Source: Pseudoxanthomonas yeongjuensis
GTDB taxonomy: Bacteria; Pseudomonadota; Gammaproteobacteria; Xanthomonadales; Xanthomonadaceae
Reading direction: 5' to 3'
Assembly (NCBI RefSeq): GCF_010093345.1
Contig: NZ_PDWT01000001.1
Location: 186,001-250,000, forward strand
DNA length: 64,000 nt
Shown here: one piece after another, positions 1-9,036 of the stretch
Layout: each line of letters opens with the position of its first letter
Numbering within the stretch: position 1 is the first letter of the stretch
Translations under genes and position numbers: made by a program
The notes under the pieces: model-generated
Seen by the model: only the letters and a program-made list of their open reading frames with translations
The model's database searches: none
What the model was told of the DNA's origin: nothing

Positions 1-32
1 GTTACAGCGAATAGTTCCGACGGATAGCGACA

Positions 33-122
33 CGTGGGAGCGCCGTCCAGGCGCGAGCCGTTGCCTTGGCCGTGCGTCCGCAATCCCCAGCGAAAGACTC
101 GCGCCGGGACGGCGCTCCCACG
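33..122. repeat. GTGGGAGC-type inverted repeat upstream of recO
   Basis: Two arms, starting CGTGGGAGCGCCGTCC and ending with the near-complement GGACGGCGCTCCCACG, flank about 55 bp. It belongs to the same general class of intergenic palindromes seen throughout the window. The first 147 bases contain no supported gene; any upstream gene lies outside the window. Confidence 0.7.
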
Positions 123-147
123 ACTCAGCTCTTACAATGCCGTGCCG

Positions 148-891
148 ATGCGCATCGAAAACGAACCCGCCTACGTCCTGCATGCGCGCCCGTGGCGCGA
201 GACCAGCCTGCTGGTCGAAGTGCTGGCCGAAAACCATGGACGGCTCGGCCTGGTCGCACGTGGAGTGCAGGGTCCGAAGAAGCAGGTCCTGCGCGCCGCA
301 TTGCAACCGCTGCAACACATCCGCCTTGAAGCGGTGCAGCGTGGCGAACTGGCGCAATTGGTCTCCGCGGAGGCGTTGGACGCCGCTCCCCGGCTTGCAG
401 GCGAAGCGATGCTGGCCGCGTTCTACATCAACGAGCTGGTGATGCGCCTGGCGCCTCGCCAGGATCCGCATGGAGGCCTGTATCGCGTCTATGCAGAAAC
501 CCGCTCGCGATTGGACGGCATCGATCCCCTGGCCTGGACCCTGCGCCGCTTCGAACGCGACCTGCTGGAATCGCTGGGCTCGGGTTTCGATCTGACTGAA
601 GATGGCGACGGCCTCGCCGTCGACCCGGCGGCGCGCTACCAGATCGATCCGGAACAGGGCCCGCGCCGGTTGCTGAGCGATCGCGGGCGCGATGAACGCA
701 GCAGCGCCGCGACCGGCAGCGCCTTGCTGGCCCTGGCCGCCGACCGGCAACCGGAGGCGGACGACCTCGCCAGCCTGCGCCTGGCCCTGCGCAGCGTGCT
801 CAGCCATCACCTCGGTGGGCGCGGCCTCAAGTCATGGGAAATGCTGGGCGAGTTGGGGCGCTTGAAACGTCCTGGACCGGCAAAGCCCTGA
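148..891 (+). CDS. recO: DNA repair protein RecO
   Basis: 247-residue RecO, a cytoplasmic recombination mediator that acts with RecF/RecR to load RecA on SSB-coated DNA. The N-terminal region ([20 protein letters not shown], about residues 1-80) is the typical RecO OB-fold, with the family pattern of a short beta strand, '[13 protein letters not shown]' and 'GLVARG'. The rest is the helical C-terminal domain. The open frame extends upstream to base 34, but that part runs through the palindromic repeat, so I chose the ATG at 148, where homology begins. Length is normal for the family. No obvious partner gene lies downstream; a palindrome follows directly. Confidence 0.93.
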   Translation: MRIENEPAYVLHARPWRETSLLVEVLAENHGRLGLVARGVQGPKKQVLRAALQPLQHIRLEAVQRGELAQLVSAEALDAAPRLAGEAMLAAFYINELVMRLAPRQDPHGGLYRVYAETRSRLDGIDPLAWTLRRFERDLLESLGSGFDLTEDGDGLAVDPAARYQIDPEQGPRRLLSDRGRDERSSAATGSALLALAADRQPEADDLASLRLALRSVLSHHLGGRGLKSWEMLGELGRLKRPGPAKP

Positions 892-899
892 GCGATGTT

Positions 900-950
900 T
901 GTGGGAGCGGCGTAAGCCGCGAAGCTCTCGCGGCTTACGCCGCTCCCACA
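900..950. repeat. GTGGGAGC-type hairpin after recO
   Basis: Near-perfect hairpin: TGTGGGAGCGGCGTAAGCC pairs with GGCTTACGCCGCTCCCACA around a short loop. It sits between the 3' ends of two convergent genes and may also act as a transcriptional barrier, but there is no T-run. Confidence 0.75.
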
Positions 951-972
951 ACTACCCCGCGCCGTTCCCGCA

Positions 973-1698
973 TCAGCCTGAAGCCAGCGTGTCGTGGACG
1001 ATGGCGGTGAAGTTCATGGCCACGGAAGGTTCGGACAATGCGTCTTCCAGGTTTTTCGCCGCCGCGTTCAAGCGCGACGCGCCGACGAAACCGCTGCTGG
1101 CCTTCAATTGATGCAGGATCTGTTTCGCGGGCCCGGGATCGCCTTTGTCCAACGCATCGATGATCGCATCGTGCTGCCGCATCAGTTCATCGAGGAACAT
1201 CCTGCGCAGGGTCGCGACATGTTCCTGGCTGCCATTCAGTGCGGCCAGTGCGGCAGCCTCATCCCACAACGGCAGCGCCGTGAACGGGCTCGAAGTTTCG
1301 CCTATGCGCGGCGGCGCATCGGAAGCCATTCCCAGCCATCGACGCACCACTTCCTGCAAGCGCGCAGCACTCAGCGGCTTGACCAGCACTTCGGCAAAAC
1401 CGGCCTGGAGCAACTGCGCCTGCAGCGCCTGGGAGTCGTCAGCGGTGTGGGCCAGTGCCGGTGTCGTGGGGTGCCGGACCCGTAGTTCTGCCAGCAACTC
1501 GGTCCCTTGGCCGTCGGGCAGGTTGGCGTCCAGCAGCCACAGGTCCTGGGTGCCTTCCCACGCGAGCGCGGCACGAATCGAATCGGCCGTATCGACCTGC
1601 GCAGGCAATGCCTCCAATGCGGCGGCCATGAAACTGCAACTGATCGGATCGTCCTCCACCAGCAGCAGGCGTGGCTTCATTCCCTTGTGATCTGACAT
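973..1698 (-). CDS. response regulator receiver-Hpt fusion protein
   Basis: 241 residues: an N-terminal receiver domain (about 8-122) followed by a C-terminal histidine phosphotransfer (Hpt) domain (about 150-235). Visible key residues are the acidic pair in LLLVEDD (residues 15-17), the phospho-acceptor Asp57 in WLLDANLPDG, Lys107 in VLVKPLS, and His196 in the Hpt motif HQLKASSG. There is no kinase domain or DNA-binding output, so it should act as a relay intermediate between a hybrid histidine kinase elsewhere and a downstream regulator. The chosen ATG at 1698 has an AAGG-type ribosome site about 10 bases upstream; an internal ATG at 1680 is an alternative. It is divergent from the ydbH-like gene with start codons only 4 bp apart. 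Partner unknown. Confidence 0.85.
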   Translation of the reverse strand: MSDHKGMKPRLLLVEDDPISCSFMAAALEALPAQVDTADSIRAALAWEGTQDLWLLDANLPDGQGTELLAELRVRHPTTPALAHTADDSQALQAQLLQAGFAEVLVKPLSAARLQEVVRRWLGMASDAPPRIGETSSPFTALPLWDEAAALAALNGSQEHVATLRRMFLDELMRQHDAIIDALDKGDPGPAKQILHQLKASSGFVGASRLNAAAKNLEDALSEPSVAMNFTAIVHDTLASG

Positions 1699-1702
1699 CG
1701 TT

Positions 1703-3772
1703 ATGCTGCCTTCCATGCCCCGCCGCATCTTACCGCCGCTGTTGCTGTCCCTGCTTGCGACCGGCCTGCTGGTGGTCAGCCTGCTTGCGACCAGTGCTCC
1801 CGCGCAGGCCAGGATCCTCAGCGCGCGGATCGCCAGGCTCACGACCCCGGTCGCCAGCCTGGAGCAGGTCAGCGTGCGCCTGGAGTGGCCGGCCGATGCG
1901 CAAGCAGGGCAACTGACCCTCAGCGCGCGGCGGATGCTGGCGCCCGACCTTGGCTACCGTTTCGACGACCTCACCTGGCACTGCCCGCTGCAGCGCCCGT
2001 CCAATCAGCGGGGATGGCGCTGCGAAGGCGAGATCCGCAGTGCGGGGCGCCGTCCGCTGAAACTTGGCGTGGACCTGTCCACGGCGACCACCGATGCCGA
2101 GCTCTCGCATGGCACCGCCAACCTGGCGCTGCACCGCAATGCCGGCAGCCCCGACATCACCCGCATCGACCTGACCCGGGTACCGCTGGCCTGGTCGCAG
2201 GCGCTGCTGGCGCAGGCATGGCCCGCGGCGAACCTGAAAGCCGGCACGATGGACGGACGCCTCGACATCCACACCCCCAGCGCACGGCCGTTGCGCGTCG
2301 AAGGGCGCCTGACGCTGGCCGGACTTGGCCTGGATACGCCGGATGGCAGCATCGCCGCCGAAGGCCTTGGCGCGCAGTTCGACATCGACTACCGCAAGTC
2401 CGCGGGGTTGTCGCTGGTGACCCTGGACGGCAGCCTGCGTGGCGGCGAGATGCTGGTGGGCAATGGCTACATCGCTCTGCCGGCAACGCCGGTGGCGGTC
2501 AGCCTCGCCGCGCGGCAACAGGGCGCGGGCGGTTGGGAAATTCCGCAGTTGCTGTGGGACGACAGCAATGCGCTGAAAATCGAAGGTTCACTGGGTTTCG
2601 ATCCACGGTTGAATCTCGACAATGCGGACCTGCGTGTGCAGAGCGGCGATCTCGCGCCGTTGCGACCGCGCTATCTGTCCGGCTGGCTGGGAATGGCCGG
2701 ATTGGGCGAACTGCAGCTGCACGGAGCGATCAATGCGCTTGTACGGATGCGGGAGGGGGCCATGGTCCTGGCCGAAGCCGACCTGCGCGAAGTGTCGGTA
2801 ATCGATGGGCAGCAGCGCTTCCGTTTCGATGGACTGAACGGCAGTCCGGTGTTTTCGGCGCGTGCCCCGATGCAGAGCAACCTGCGCTGGCGTGGGGGAG
2901 CGATCCATGGACTGGCGTTCGGTCCGGCCGCATTGCCGCTGACCAGTGCCGCGGGCGTCATCGGTCTGCGCGAGCCGGTCTCGGTGCCCATGCTGAGCGG
3001 CGACTTGCGCTTCGAGACGCTCAACCTGCGTCCGCCCGCGGGCGAGCGTGGCCTGGAATTCGAATTCGGCCTGGCTGTGGAAGGGCTCGATGTAGGCCAA
3101 TTGGCCGCGACGATGGATTGGCCGGCGTTCGAGGGACGGCTCGACGGACGCATTCCCAGGGCGCGCTATGCCGACGACCGGCTCGATTTCGAGGGCATCC
3201 TCACCACCCGCATGTTCGACGGCACGGTGCAAGTCTCGGGGCTGGCGATGGAGCGCCCGTTCGGCACTGCACCCACGCTGTCCGCCGATATCGTGATGGA
3301 CGATCTGAACCTGGAATCGTTGACCAAGGTGTTCGGCTTCGGCGAAATCACCGGCGCACTGGATGGCAGCGTCCGCAACCTGCGCCTGGTCGACTGGAGC
3401 GCCGAGGGTTTCGATGCCGACCTGCATACCGATCCCTCCTGGAAAGGCAAGCGCCGCATCAGCCAGCGTGCGGTGCAGGACCTGTCCAGTGTCGGTGGCG
3501 GTGGCGGAGGGTTGGGCAACAGCCTGCAGGCGCAGGCGTTGAAGCTGTTCGACGATTTCGGTTACCGGCAAATCGGCATCAGCTGCAGGCTGGCCGAGCA
3601 GGTCTGCGACATGGACGGGCTTCGTTCAGCGGGCAACAGCTTTATTATCGTCGAAGGATCGGGCTTGCCGCGCCTGACCGTTACGGGATACAACCGCCGC
3701 GTCGATTGGCCCACACTGGTCGAAAGACTGGTGGCGGTCACCCAAGGCGAAACCAAGCCGGTCATCGAATAA
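1703..3772 (+). CDS. ydbH: YdbH-like AsmA/TamB-family envelope protein
   Basis: 689 residues with an N-terminal hydrophobic anchor/signal (about 5-35), then a long beta-rich body of repeated short segments typical of the YhdP/TamB/YdbH (AsmA-like) proteins, which form inner-to-outer-membrane bridges for phospholipid transport. Identification rests on architecture and on the next gene, which has a YdbL domain: in enterobacteria ydbH is followed by ynbE and ydbL. It is shorter than E. coli YdbH. Start codons at 1703 and 1715 are both possible and neither has a strong ribosome site; 1703 is only 4 bp from the divergent start on the other strand. The 17-bp gap to the next gene suggests an operon. 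Confidence 0.7.
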   Translation: MLPSMPRRILPPLLLSLLATGLLVVSLLATSAPAQARILSARIARLTTPVASLEQVSVRLEWPADAQAGQLTLSARRMLAPDLGYRFDDLTWHCPLQRPSNQRGWRCEGEIRSAGRRPLKLGVDLSTATTDAELSHGTANLALHRNAGSPDITRIDLTRVPLAWSQALLAQAWPAANLKAGTMDGRLDIHTPSARPLRVEGRLTLAGLGLDTPDGSIAAEGLGAQFDIDYRKSAGLSLVTLDGSLRGGEMLVGNGYIALPATPVAVSLAARQQGAGGWEIPQLLWDDSNALKIEGSLGFDPRLNLDNADLRVQSGDLAPLRPRYLSGWLGMAGLGELQLHGAINALVRMREGAMVLAEADLREVSVIDGQQRFRFDGLNGSPVFSARAPMQSNLRWRGGAIHGLAFGPAALPLTSAAGVIGLREPVSVPMLSGDLRFETLNLRPPAGERGLEFEFGLAVEGLDVGQLAATMDWPAFEGRLDGRIPRARYADDRLDFEGILTTRMFDGTVQVSGLAMERPFGTAPTLSADIVMDDLNLESLTKVFGFGEITGALDGSVRNLRLVDWSAEGFDADLHTDPSWKGKRRISQRAVQDLSSVGGGGGGLGNSLQAQALKLFDDFGYRQIGISCRLAEQVCDMDGLRSAGNSFIIVEGSGLPRLTVTGYNRRVDWPTLVERLVAVTQGETKPVIE

Positions 3773-3789
3773 TCTCTGGGAGAAGCGAC

Positions 3790-4407
3790 ATGCATCGTTG
3801 GTTGGGAACCTCACTCGCAGCATCGTTGCTGCTCACCGCCTGCGTCACCATCAACGTCTATTTCCCGGCGGCCGAAGCCAAGGAAGCGGCCAAGGAGTTC
3901 GTCGACAAGGTGATCGGCGACCCGGTGCCGGCCACCGATGCGAAACCGCAACCGCCGGCCGGGCAGGGCGGCAGCGCCTCGCTGCGGAAACCGGAGCGTG
4001 CGTTCAACTGGCTGGCCCTGGTCGGCATCGGCACCGCCTATGCGCAGGAAAAGGCCGACATCAGCATCAGGACTCCGGCGATCCAGGCCATCCAGGGCCG
4101 CATGGCCACGCGCTTCAAGGCGCAACTGGCGGCGGGCTTCGATGCCGGAGCGCTGGGCCTGACCCGCGACGGCATGGTCGAGCTGCGCGACGCTTCCAAG
4201 CTGGCGCTGAAGGATCGCGTGGCCATCACCCAGGCCGTGGCCGACGACAACCGCGACCGTAAGGCGGTTTACCGCGAAGTCGCGGTCGCCAACGGCCATC
4301 CGGAATGGGAAGCCAAGATCCGCGAGACCTTCGCCCAGCAGTGGATCGCCAGCGCGCATGGTGGCTGGTGGTACCAGGATTCGGGCGGGAGCTGGAAGCA
4401 GAAGTGA
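3790..4407 (+). CDS. YdbL/DUF1318 lipoprotein (possible YnbE-YdbL fusion)
   Basis: 205 residues. A lipoprotein signal ends at Cys18 (LLLTAC), followed by VTINVYFPAAEA, which resembles the N-terminus of the YnbE lipoprotein. The C-terminal half (about 90-205) is a DUF1318/YdbL domain ending in a Trp-rich GGWWYQDSGGSWKQK-type tail, comparable to the C-terminus of YdbL. In E. coli ynbE and ydbL are separate genes acting with ydbH; here one polypeptide appears to cover both. That is my inference from motif resemblance. Its likely site of action is the periplasmic face of a membrane, helping the YdbH-type bridge. GGGAGAAG upstream is a good ribosome site. Confidence 0.72.
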   Translation: MHRWLGTSLAASLLLTACVTINVYFPAAEAKEAAKEFVDKVIGDPVPATDAKPQPPAGQGGSASLRKPERAFNWLALVGIGTAYAQEKADISIRTPAIQAIQGRMATRFKAQLAAGFDAGALGLTRDGMVELRDASKLALKDRVAITQAVADDNRDRKAVYREVAVANGHPEWEAKIRETFAQQWIASAHGGWWYQDSGGSWKQK

Positions 4408-4562
4408 GGGGTGAGGGGGAGCGAGAAACGAGGAGTGAGGAGTGAGGGGGAGCGAGAAACGAGAAACGAGAAACGAGGAGTGAGGAGTGAGTTCCAGGCC
4501 CCTTTTCTTCTATCCGTCAGCTTGCCTTTACTCGTTCCTCGTTTCTCGCTCCAGCCACTCGT
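4408..4562. repeat. GAGAAACGAG/GAGTGAGG short tandem repeats with inverted partner
   Basis: The stretch after the lipoprotein gene is built of repeated GAGCGAGAAACGAG and GAGTGAG units (about 4411-4488). The reverse-complement version (CTCGTTCCTCGTTTCTCGCTCC) lies at about 4529-4552, so the whole forms a large imperfect inverted repeat. It fills most of the gap before rlmD. No coding signal is seen. Confidence 0.75.
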
Positions 4563-4621
4563 TCCTAGCTCCCCGCCTTCTGCGACAATAGCGCCCCGCA
4601 AACGCACGCAGCTCCCGCCAC

Positions 4622-5950
4622 GTGGCAAGACCCCGTCCCCCCCGCATCGACAAGACTCCCTTTGAAGCCGAGATCGTCGACCACAGCCACGACGGTCGTG
4701 GCGTGGCGCGGCGCGACGGCAAGACCGTGTTCATTTCGGGCGCGCTTCCCGGCGAACGGGTCATGGCGGAACAGACCGCCAAGAACCGCCATTTCGACGA
4801 GGCGCGCACGGTCGAGGTGCTGCACGCCTCGCCGGACCGGGTGACGCCGCGCTGCCCGCATTTCGGCACCTGCAGCGGCTGCGTGCTGCAGCACCTGGCC
4901 GAGGACAAGCAGATCCTGCTCAAGCAGCGCGTCCTGCTGGAGAACCTGGAGCGCATCGGCCATGTCACGCCGCAAACGGTGTTGCCGCCGCTGACCGGCG
5001 ACAGCTGGGGTTACCGGCGCAAGGGCCGTTTCTCGGTGCGGCGGGTGAACAAGAAGGACAAGACACTGGTCGGTTTCCGCGAAACCGATCCGCGCTTCGT
5101 CGCCGACCTGCACGTTTGCCACACCGTCATCCCGCACATCGGCGAACGCGTGGAAGCGCTGGCCGACCTGGTCGAAGGCCTGGAGGCGCGCAACGATATC
5201 CCGCAGATCGAATTCATCGCCGGCGATGCAACGGTCGCGTTGGTGTTCCGTCACCTGAGTCCGTTGAGCGACGCTGATCGCGCCGCATTGACGGCCTTCG
5301 CCCGGCAGCACGATTTCGCCATCTACCTGCAGTCCGGTGGCGTGGACACGGTGGTGGCGCTGTGGCCGGAAGCGCCGGAGCTGGCGTTCGCGCTGCCGCA
5401 ATGGAACGTGGAGCTCGTGTTCCGCCCGCTCGACTTCATCCAGGTCAATGCGACGCTGAACCAGAAGATGATCGCGCGTACTTTCGAACTGCTGGATCCG
5501 CAACCCGAGGATCGGATCCTCGACCTGTTCTGCGGGCTGGGCAATTTCACCCTGCCGATGGCAAGGCTAGTCGGCGAAGTGGTGGGCGTGGAAGGCGAGG
5601 CCGGGCTGGTGATGCGCGCACGCGAGAACGCGGGGCGCAACGGCCTGGCCAATGCGCATTTCCATGCTGCCGACCTGACCGAGGATCAACGCGGCACGCC
5701 GTGGATGCGGCAGGGCTTCAACAAGCTGTTGCTGGACCCACCACGTTCGGGCGCCGACGAGGTATTGAAACAATTGCCGCTCAAGAATATCGATCGCATC
5801 GTCTATGTCAGTTGCCATCCGGCCTCGCTGGCCCGCGATGCCGGATTCCTGGTCAATGAGCGTGGTTACAAGCTGAAGGCGGCGGGAGTGATGGACATGT
5901 TCCCGCATACGGGGCATGTGGAAAGCATTGCGTTGTTCGAGATGAAGTAA
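4622..5950 (+). CDS. rlmD: 23S rRNA (uracil-1939-C5) methyltransferase RlmD
   Basis: 442 residues, GTG start. Order: N-terminal TRAM domain (about 10-65); the four-cysteine [4Fe-4S] cluster region with CPHFGTCSGC (about 80-89) and a fourth Cys near 162; and a C-terminal SAM-dependent methyltransferase with LFCGLGNFTLP (SAM site) and the VSCHPAS nucleophile motif. RlmD methylates U1939 of 23S rRNA using S-adenosylmethionine. Length matches the family. It stands alone, with 135 bp before the next gene. Confidence 0.95.
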   Translation: MARPRPPRIDKTPFEAEIVDHSHDGRGVARRDGKTVFISGALPGERVMAEQTAKNRHFDEARTVEVLHASPDRVTPRCPHFGTCSGCVLQHLAEDKQILLKQRVLLENLERIGHVTPQTVLPPLTGDSWGYRRKGRFSVRRVNKKDKTLVGFRETDPRFVADLHVCHTVIPHIGERVEALADLVEGLEARNDIPQIEFIAGDATVALVFRHLSPLSDADRAALTAFARQHDFAIYLQSGGVDTVVALWPEAPELAFALPQWNVELVFRPLDFIQVNATLNQKMIARTFELLDPQPEDRILDLFCGLGNFTLPMARLVGEVVGVEGEAGLVMRARENAGRNGLANAHFHAADLTEDQRGTPWMRQGFNKLLLDPPRSGADEVLKQLPLKNIDRIVYVSCHPASLARDAGFLVNERGYKLKAAGVMDMFPHTGHVESIALFEMK

Positions 5951-6021
5951 GCGATTGGGGTGATTGTTGTTTTTTGATTGCAGGACGCAAGGATCAAGAT
6001 CGAAGGCACCCCTCCTCAATC

Positions 6022-6044
6022 CTCCCCTGCTTCGCAAGGGAGGA
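6022..6044. repeat. short hairpin between rlmD and the CYTH gene
   Basis: CCTCCCCTGCTTCGCAAGGGAGG can fold as a short stem with a GC-rich base. It lies in the 135-bp rlmD-CYTH gap and has no T-run, so a terminator role is doubtful. Confidence 0.4.
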
Positions 6045-6085
6045 GGCCAAGAGCAGCAACCACCAATCACCAACGAAAGAACCCC

Positions 6086-6604
6086 ATGGGCATCGAAATA
6101 GAACGCAAATTCCTGGTCACCAGCGACGCCTGGCGCGCCGCAGCGCATGAAGTGATGCCGATGGCGCAGGGCTACCTGAACGACCTGGCCATGGTCGAAG
6201 GCGGTGCGCAGAAGGCCTCGGTGCGGGTGCGCATCGAAGGCGGCGATGCCTACCTGAACCTGAAATCGCGCGAGCGCGGCCACACCCGCCAGGAATTCAA
6301 TTACGCCATTCCCGTGGACGAGGCCCGTTCCCTGCTGGCCCTGTGCATCGGCGGCCTGATCGACAAGCGCCGCCATTACGTGCGCCACGAAGGCCATTTG
6401 TGGGAAGTCGACGAATTCCTGGGCGACAACGCCGGCCTGGTGGTCGCTGAAATAGAACTGCAACACGCCGACGAAGCCTTCGTCCCGCCGGCCTGGGCCG
6501 GCAGGCAGGTCACCGACTCGCTGCGCTATTACAATCTGGCCCTGGCCTCGCGCCCGTATTCGCAATGGGCGGACCACGAACGCGCCGCCACCGACATTCC
6601 CTGA
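6086..6604 (+). CDS. CYTH domain protein (probable triphosphate-binding enzyme)
   Basis: 172 residues forming a single CYTH domain. The diagnostic ExExK motif is at residues 4-8 (EIERK), followed by alternating charged residues (RVRIEG, LNLKSRE, ELQHADE) that line the triphosphate tunnel. The family includes inorganic triphosphatases, thiamine triphosphatases and class IV adenylate cyclases; the short stand-alone bacterial type is most often a triphosphatase, but the substrate cannot be told from sequence. The frame opens at 5978, but homology starts at the ATG at 6086. It lies 13 bp before nagZ and is probably co-transcribed with it. Confidence 0.88.
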   Translation: MGIEIERKFLVTSDAWRAAAHEVMPMAQGYLNDLAMVEGGAQKASVRVRIEGGDAYLNLKSRERGHTRQEFNYAIPVDEARSLLALCIGGLIDKRRHYVRHEGHLWEVDEFLGDNAGLVVAEIELQHADEAFVPPAWAGRQVTDSLRYYNLALASRPYSQWADHERAATDIP

Positions 6605-6617
6605 GGACAACACACGC

Positions 6618-7625
6618 ATGCTCGTCATCGGCATTTCCGGCACCGAACTCACCGCGCAGGAGCGCGAATGGCTGCAGCACGACGCGGTGGCCGGGGTGAT
6701 CCTGTTCACCCGCAATTTCTCCTCGCGCGAGCAGGTGGTGGAGCTGTGCGCGGCGATCCGCGAGGCCGCGCCGCGTCCGCAACTGATCTGCGTGGACCAG
6801 GAAGGCGGGCGCGTCCAGCGTTTCCGCGACGGCTACAGCCCGCTGCCCTCGCTGGAAGGTTTCGGCGCGCTGTACGCACAGGATCCCGACGCCGCATTGA
6901 AGCTGGCCGAGGAACACGCCTGGCTGATGGCCAGCGAAGTGCGGGCCAGCGGCGTGGACCTGAGTTTCGCGCCGGTGGTGGACCTTGCACGCGGCAATCG
7001 CGCCATCGGCGACCGCGCCTTCAGCGCCGATCCGCAGGTGGTCGCCGCTTTCACCCGGGCCTATGTGCGCGGGATGCACAGTGTCGGCATGGCCGCCACG
7101 CTCAAGCATTTCCCCGGCCACGGCACGGTGCTGGAAGATACCCATTTCGATGATGCGATCGATCCGCGCCCGCTGGATGTGCTGCGCAAGGAAGACCTGG
7201 TGCCGTTCGTGGCCGGGATCGAGGCCGGCGCCGATGCGGTGATGCTGGCCCACGTGAGCTACCCGGCGGTGGCACCGGAACCGGCGGGTTATTCGCCCTT
7301 CTGGATCCAGCAGGTCCTGCGCAAGGAAATGGGCTTCCGCGGGGTGATCTTCTCCGATGACATCGGCATGGCCGCGGCTTTTTCCGCCGGTGGAATCAAG
7401 GCGCGCATCGACGACCACCTGGATGCCGGCTGCGACGTGGTCCTGGTGTGCTCGCCGAAGCTGGTCGAGGAATCGCTGCGTGCGATGGAAGGTCGTGTTT
7501 CCAATACCGCCGCGCTGCTGGGCCTGATCGGGCGCGGTGGCCTCGGTTGGGACGGATTGCTGGCCGACGCGCGCTACGGCGCGGCGCAGTCGCGGCTGCC
7601 GAACGACGCCGGGAACCTCGCCTGA
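6618..7625 (+). CDS. nagZ: beta-N-acetylglucosaminidase NagZ (GH3)
   Basis: 335 residues, family GH3. NagZ removes GlcNAc from 1,6-anhydroMurNAc peptides in the cytoplasm during peptidoglycan recycling. The KHFPGHG motif (163-169) is followed by the Asp174/His176 dyad in LEDTHFD, and the nucleophile Asp248 lies in FSDDIGM; the positions coincide with those of characterised NagZ enzymes. The stop codon overlaps the ATG of the next gene (TGATG), so the two are translationally coupled. In pseudomonads nagZ also neighbours the methylthioinosine phosphorylase gene, as here. Confidence 0.96.
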   Translation: MLVIGISGTELTAQEREWLQHDAVAGVILFTRNFSSREQVVELCAAIREAAPRPQLICVDQEGGRVQRFRDGYSPLPSLEGFGALYAQDPDAALKLAEEHAWLMASEVRASGVDLSFAPVVDLARGNRAIGDRAFSADPQVVAAFTRAYVRGMHSVGMAATLKHFPGHGTVLEDTHFDDAIDPRPLDVLRKEDLVPFVAGIEAGADAVMLAHVSYPAVAPEPAGYSPFWIQQVLRKEMGFRGVIFSDDIGMAAAFSAGGIKARIDDHLDAGCDVVLVCSPKLVEESLRAMEGRVSNTAALLGLIGRGGLGWDGLLADARYGAAQSRLPNDAGNLA

Positions 7626-8179
7626 TGCAGCCGCATCCGCTGTCCGCGGCACTGGCCAATGCGGAACTCATCGTCGACCGCGCCACCCTCGATGCCGCCA
7701 TCGCGGCGATGGCCGCGCCCATCGCGCGCGACTATGCCGGCGAAGTGCCGGTCTACCTGACCGTCATGCACGGTGCCTTGCCCTTCGCCGGCCAGCTTTC
7801 GCTGGAGCTGGGCGCGCTGGGCCTGGACCTGGAGTTCGACTACCTGCACGCCACCCGCTATCGCGGCGAGACCAGCGGCGGCGAACTGGTCTGGAAGCAT
7901 CGTCCCGCCACCGCGCTCTACGGCCGTCGCGTGCTGCTGGTCGACGACATCCTCGACGAGGGTTACACCCTGGCCGCGGTGCGCGAATGGTGCAGGGAGC
8001 AGGGCGCCACCGACGTGCGCATCGCCGCATTGGCCACTAAACAGCATGCACGCACGATCGCCGGCATCAGCGCCGATTACGTCGGCCTGGAAGTGCCCGA
8101 CCGCTATGTGTTCGGTTTCGGCATGGACTACCACGAGCAGGGCCGCAACCTGCCGGGCATCTACGCATTGAAGGATTGA
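7625..8179 (+). CDS. hpt: hypoxanthine-guanine phosphoribosyltransferase
   Basis: 184 residues. Type I phosphoribosyltransferase fold with the PRPP-binding loop VLLVDDILDEGYT (about 102-114), preceded by the flexible-loop segment and followed by the C-terminal hood with YVGLEVPDRYVFGFGMDY, typical of HGPRTs. It salvages hypoxanthine or guanine to IMP or GMP. The ATG overlaps the nagZ stop codon, and the next gene starts 4 bp after the stop. Since the next enzyme yields hypoxanthine from methylthioinosine, the two form a short salvage route. Confidence 0.92.
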   Translation: MQPHPLSAALANAELIVDRATLDAAIAAMAAPIARDYAGEVPVYLTVMHGALPFAGQLSLELGALGLDLEFDYLHATRYRGETSGGELVWKHRPATALYGRRVLLVDDILDEGYTLAAVREWCREQGATDVRIAALATKQHARTIAGISADYVGLEVPDRYVFGFGMDYHEQGRNLPGIYALKD

Positions 8180-8183
8180 GCGG

Positions 8184-8945
8184 ATGAGCGCGATCGCACT
8201 GGCGGTGATTGGCGGAACCGGCGTCTACAAGCTCGCCGACCTGCAGGACGTGGACACGCGCGAAGTCGATACGCGCTTCGGCAAACCTTCCGGCCCGATC
8301 CGCATCGGCACCTTGCTGGGCCAACGCGTGGCTTTTCTCGCCCGCCATGGCGAAGGCCACTCGGTGCCGCCGCACCTGATCAACTACCGCGCCAATCTGG
8401 CCGCGTTGAAGGATATCGGCGCCACCCGCGTGCTGGCGCTGAACACGGTCGGCGGCATCGGCGACGATTTCGGCCCGCGCGTGCTGGCTTGCCCCGACCA
8501 GTTGATCGATTACACCTGGGGCCGTATCTCCACGATCTGCGAGGGTGATGTCGATACAGGCATGGATTCCGAGGTGCTGCATGTCGATTTCGGCGACCCC
8601 TACACTACGTTGCTGCGGCACAAGATCATCGCGGCCGCGCGCGTAACCGGTGTTTCGCTACAAGGCCATGGATGCTACGGCGCGACGCAGGGACCGCGCC
8701 TGGAGACCAAGGCCGAAATCGCGCGCCTGCGCCGCGACGGCTGCGACCTGGTCGGCATGACCGGCATGCCCGAGGCGGCGCTGGCGCGCGAACTGGGCCT
8801 GGACTACGCCTGCCTGGCCATAGTCGCCAACTGGGCCGCCGGTTGCGGCACCGGCGAGGAAATCACCATGGGCGAGGTGCTGGCCAATGTCGAGGCGGCC
8901 TCCAACGGGTTGCCGGAGCTGATTGCCGAATTGGCACGCGGGTGA
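8184..8945 (+). CDS. S-methyl-5'-thioinosine phosphorylase (MTAP/PNP family)
   Basis: 253 residues of the PNP/MTAP phosphorylase family. Visible motifs are VIGGTGVY (phosphate site, residues 8-15), [19 protein letters not shown], the [13 protein letters not shown] segment, and the [13 protein letters not shown] substrate loop. The Pseudomonas neighbour of nagZ in this family is methylthioinosine phosphorylase, so I prefer that substrate over adenosine-type substrates; this part is inference. Downstream of hpt it would release hypoxanthine that hpt then salvages. Last gene of the CYTH-nagZ-hpt unit. Confidence 0.82.
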   Translation: MSAIALAVIGGTGVYKLADLQDVDTREVDTRFGKPSGPIRIGTLLGQRVAFLARHGEGHSVPPHLINYRANLAALKDIGATRVLALNTVGGIGDDFGPRVLACPDQLIDYTWGRISTICEGDVDTGMDSEVLHVDFGDPYTTLLRHKIIAAARVTGVSLQGHGCYGATQGPRLETKAEIARLRRDGCDLVGMTGMPEAALARELGLDYACLAIVANWAAGCGTGEEITMGEVLANVEAASNGLPELIAELARG

Positions 8946-8974
8946 TTGTCAACGCGGCCCGGTCTTTGCATACT
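8946..8974 (+). promoter_or_regulatory. candidate sigma-70 promoter of the cold-shock gene
   Basis: TTGTCA (8946-8951) and CATACT (8969-8974) are separated by 17 bp, placing a transcript start about 55 bases before the cold-shock ORF. A small GTGCGTCTTGCGCAC hairpin lies in the leader. Unproven. Confidence 0.45.
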
Positions 8975-9036
8975 CCGCCCGTGCGTCTTGCGCACACCAC
9001 CACCACCCGCATCCAAACCAAGGAAATACCAGAGCT

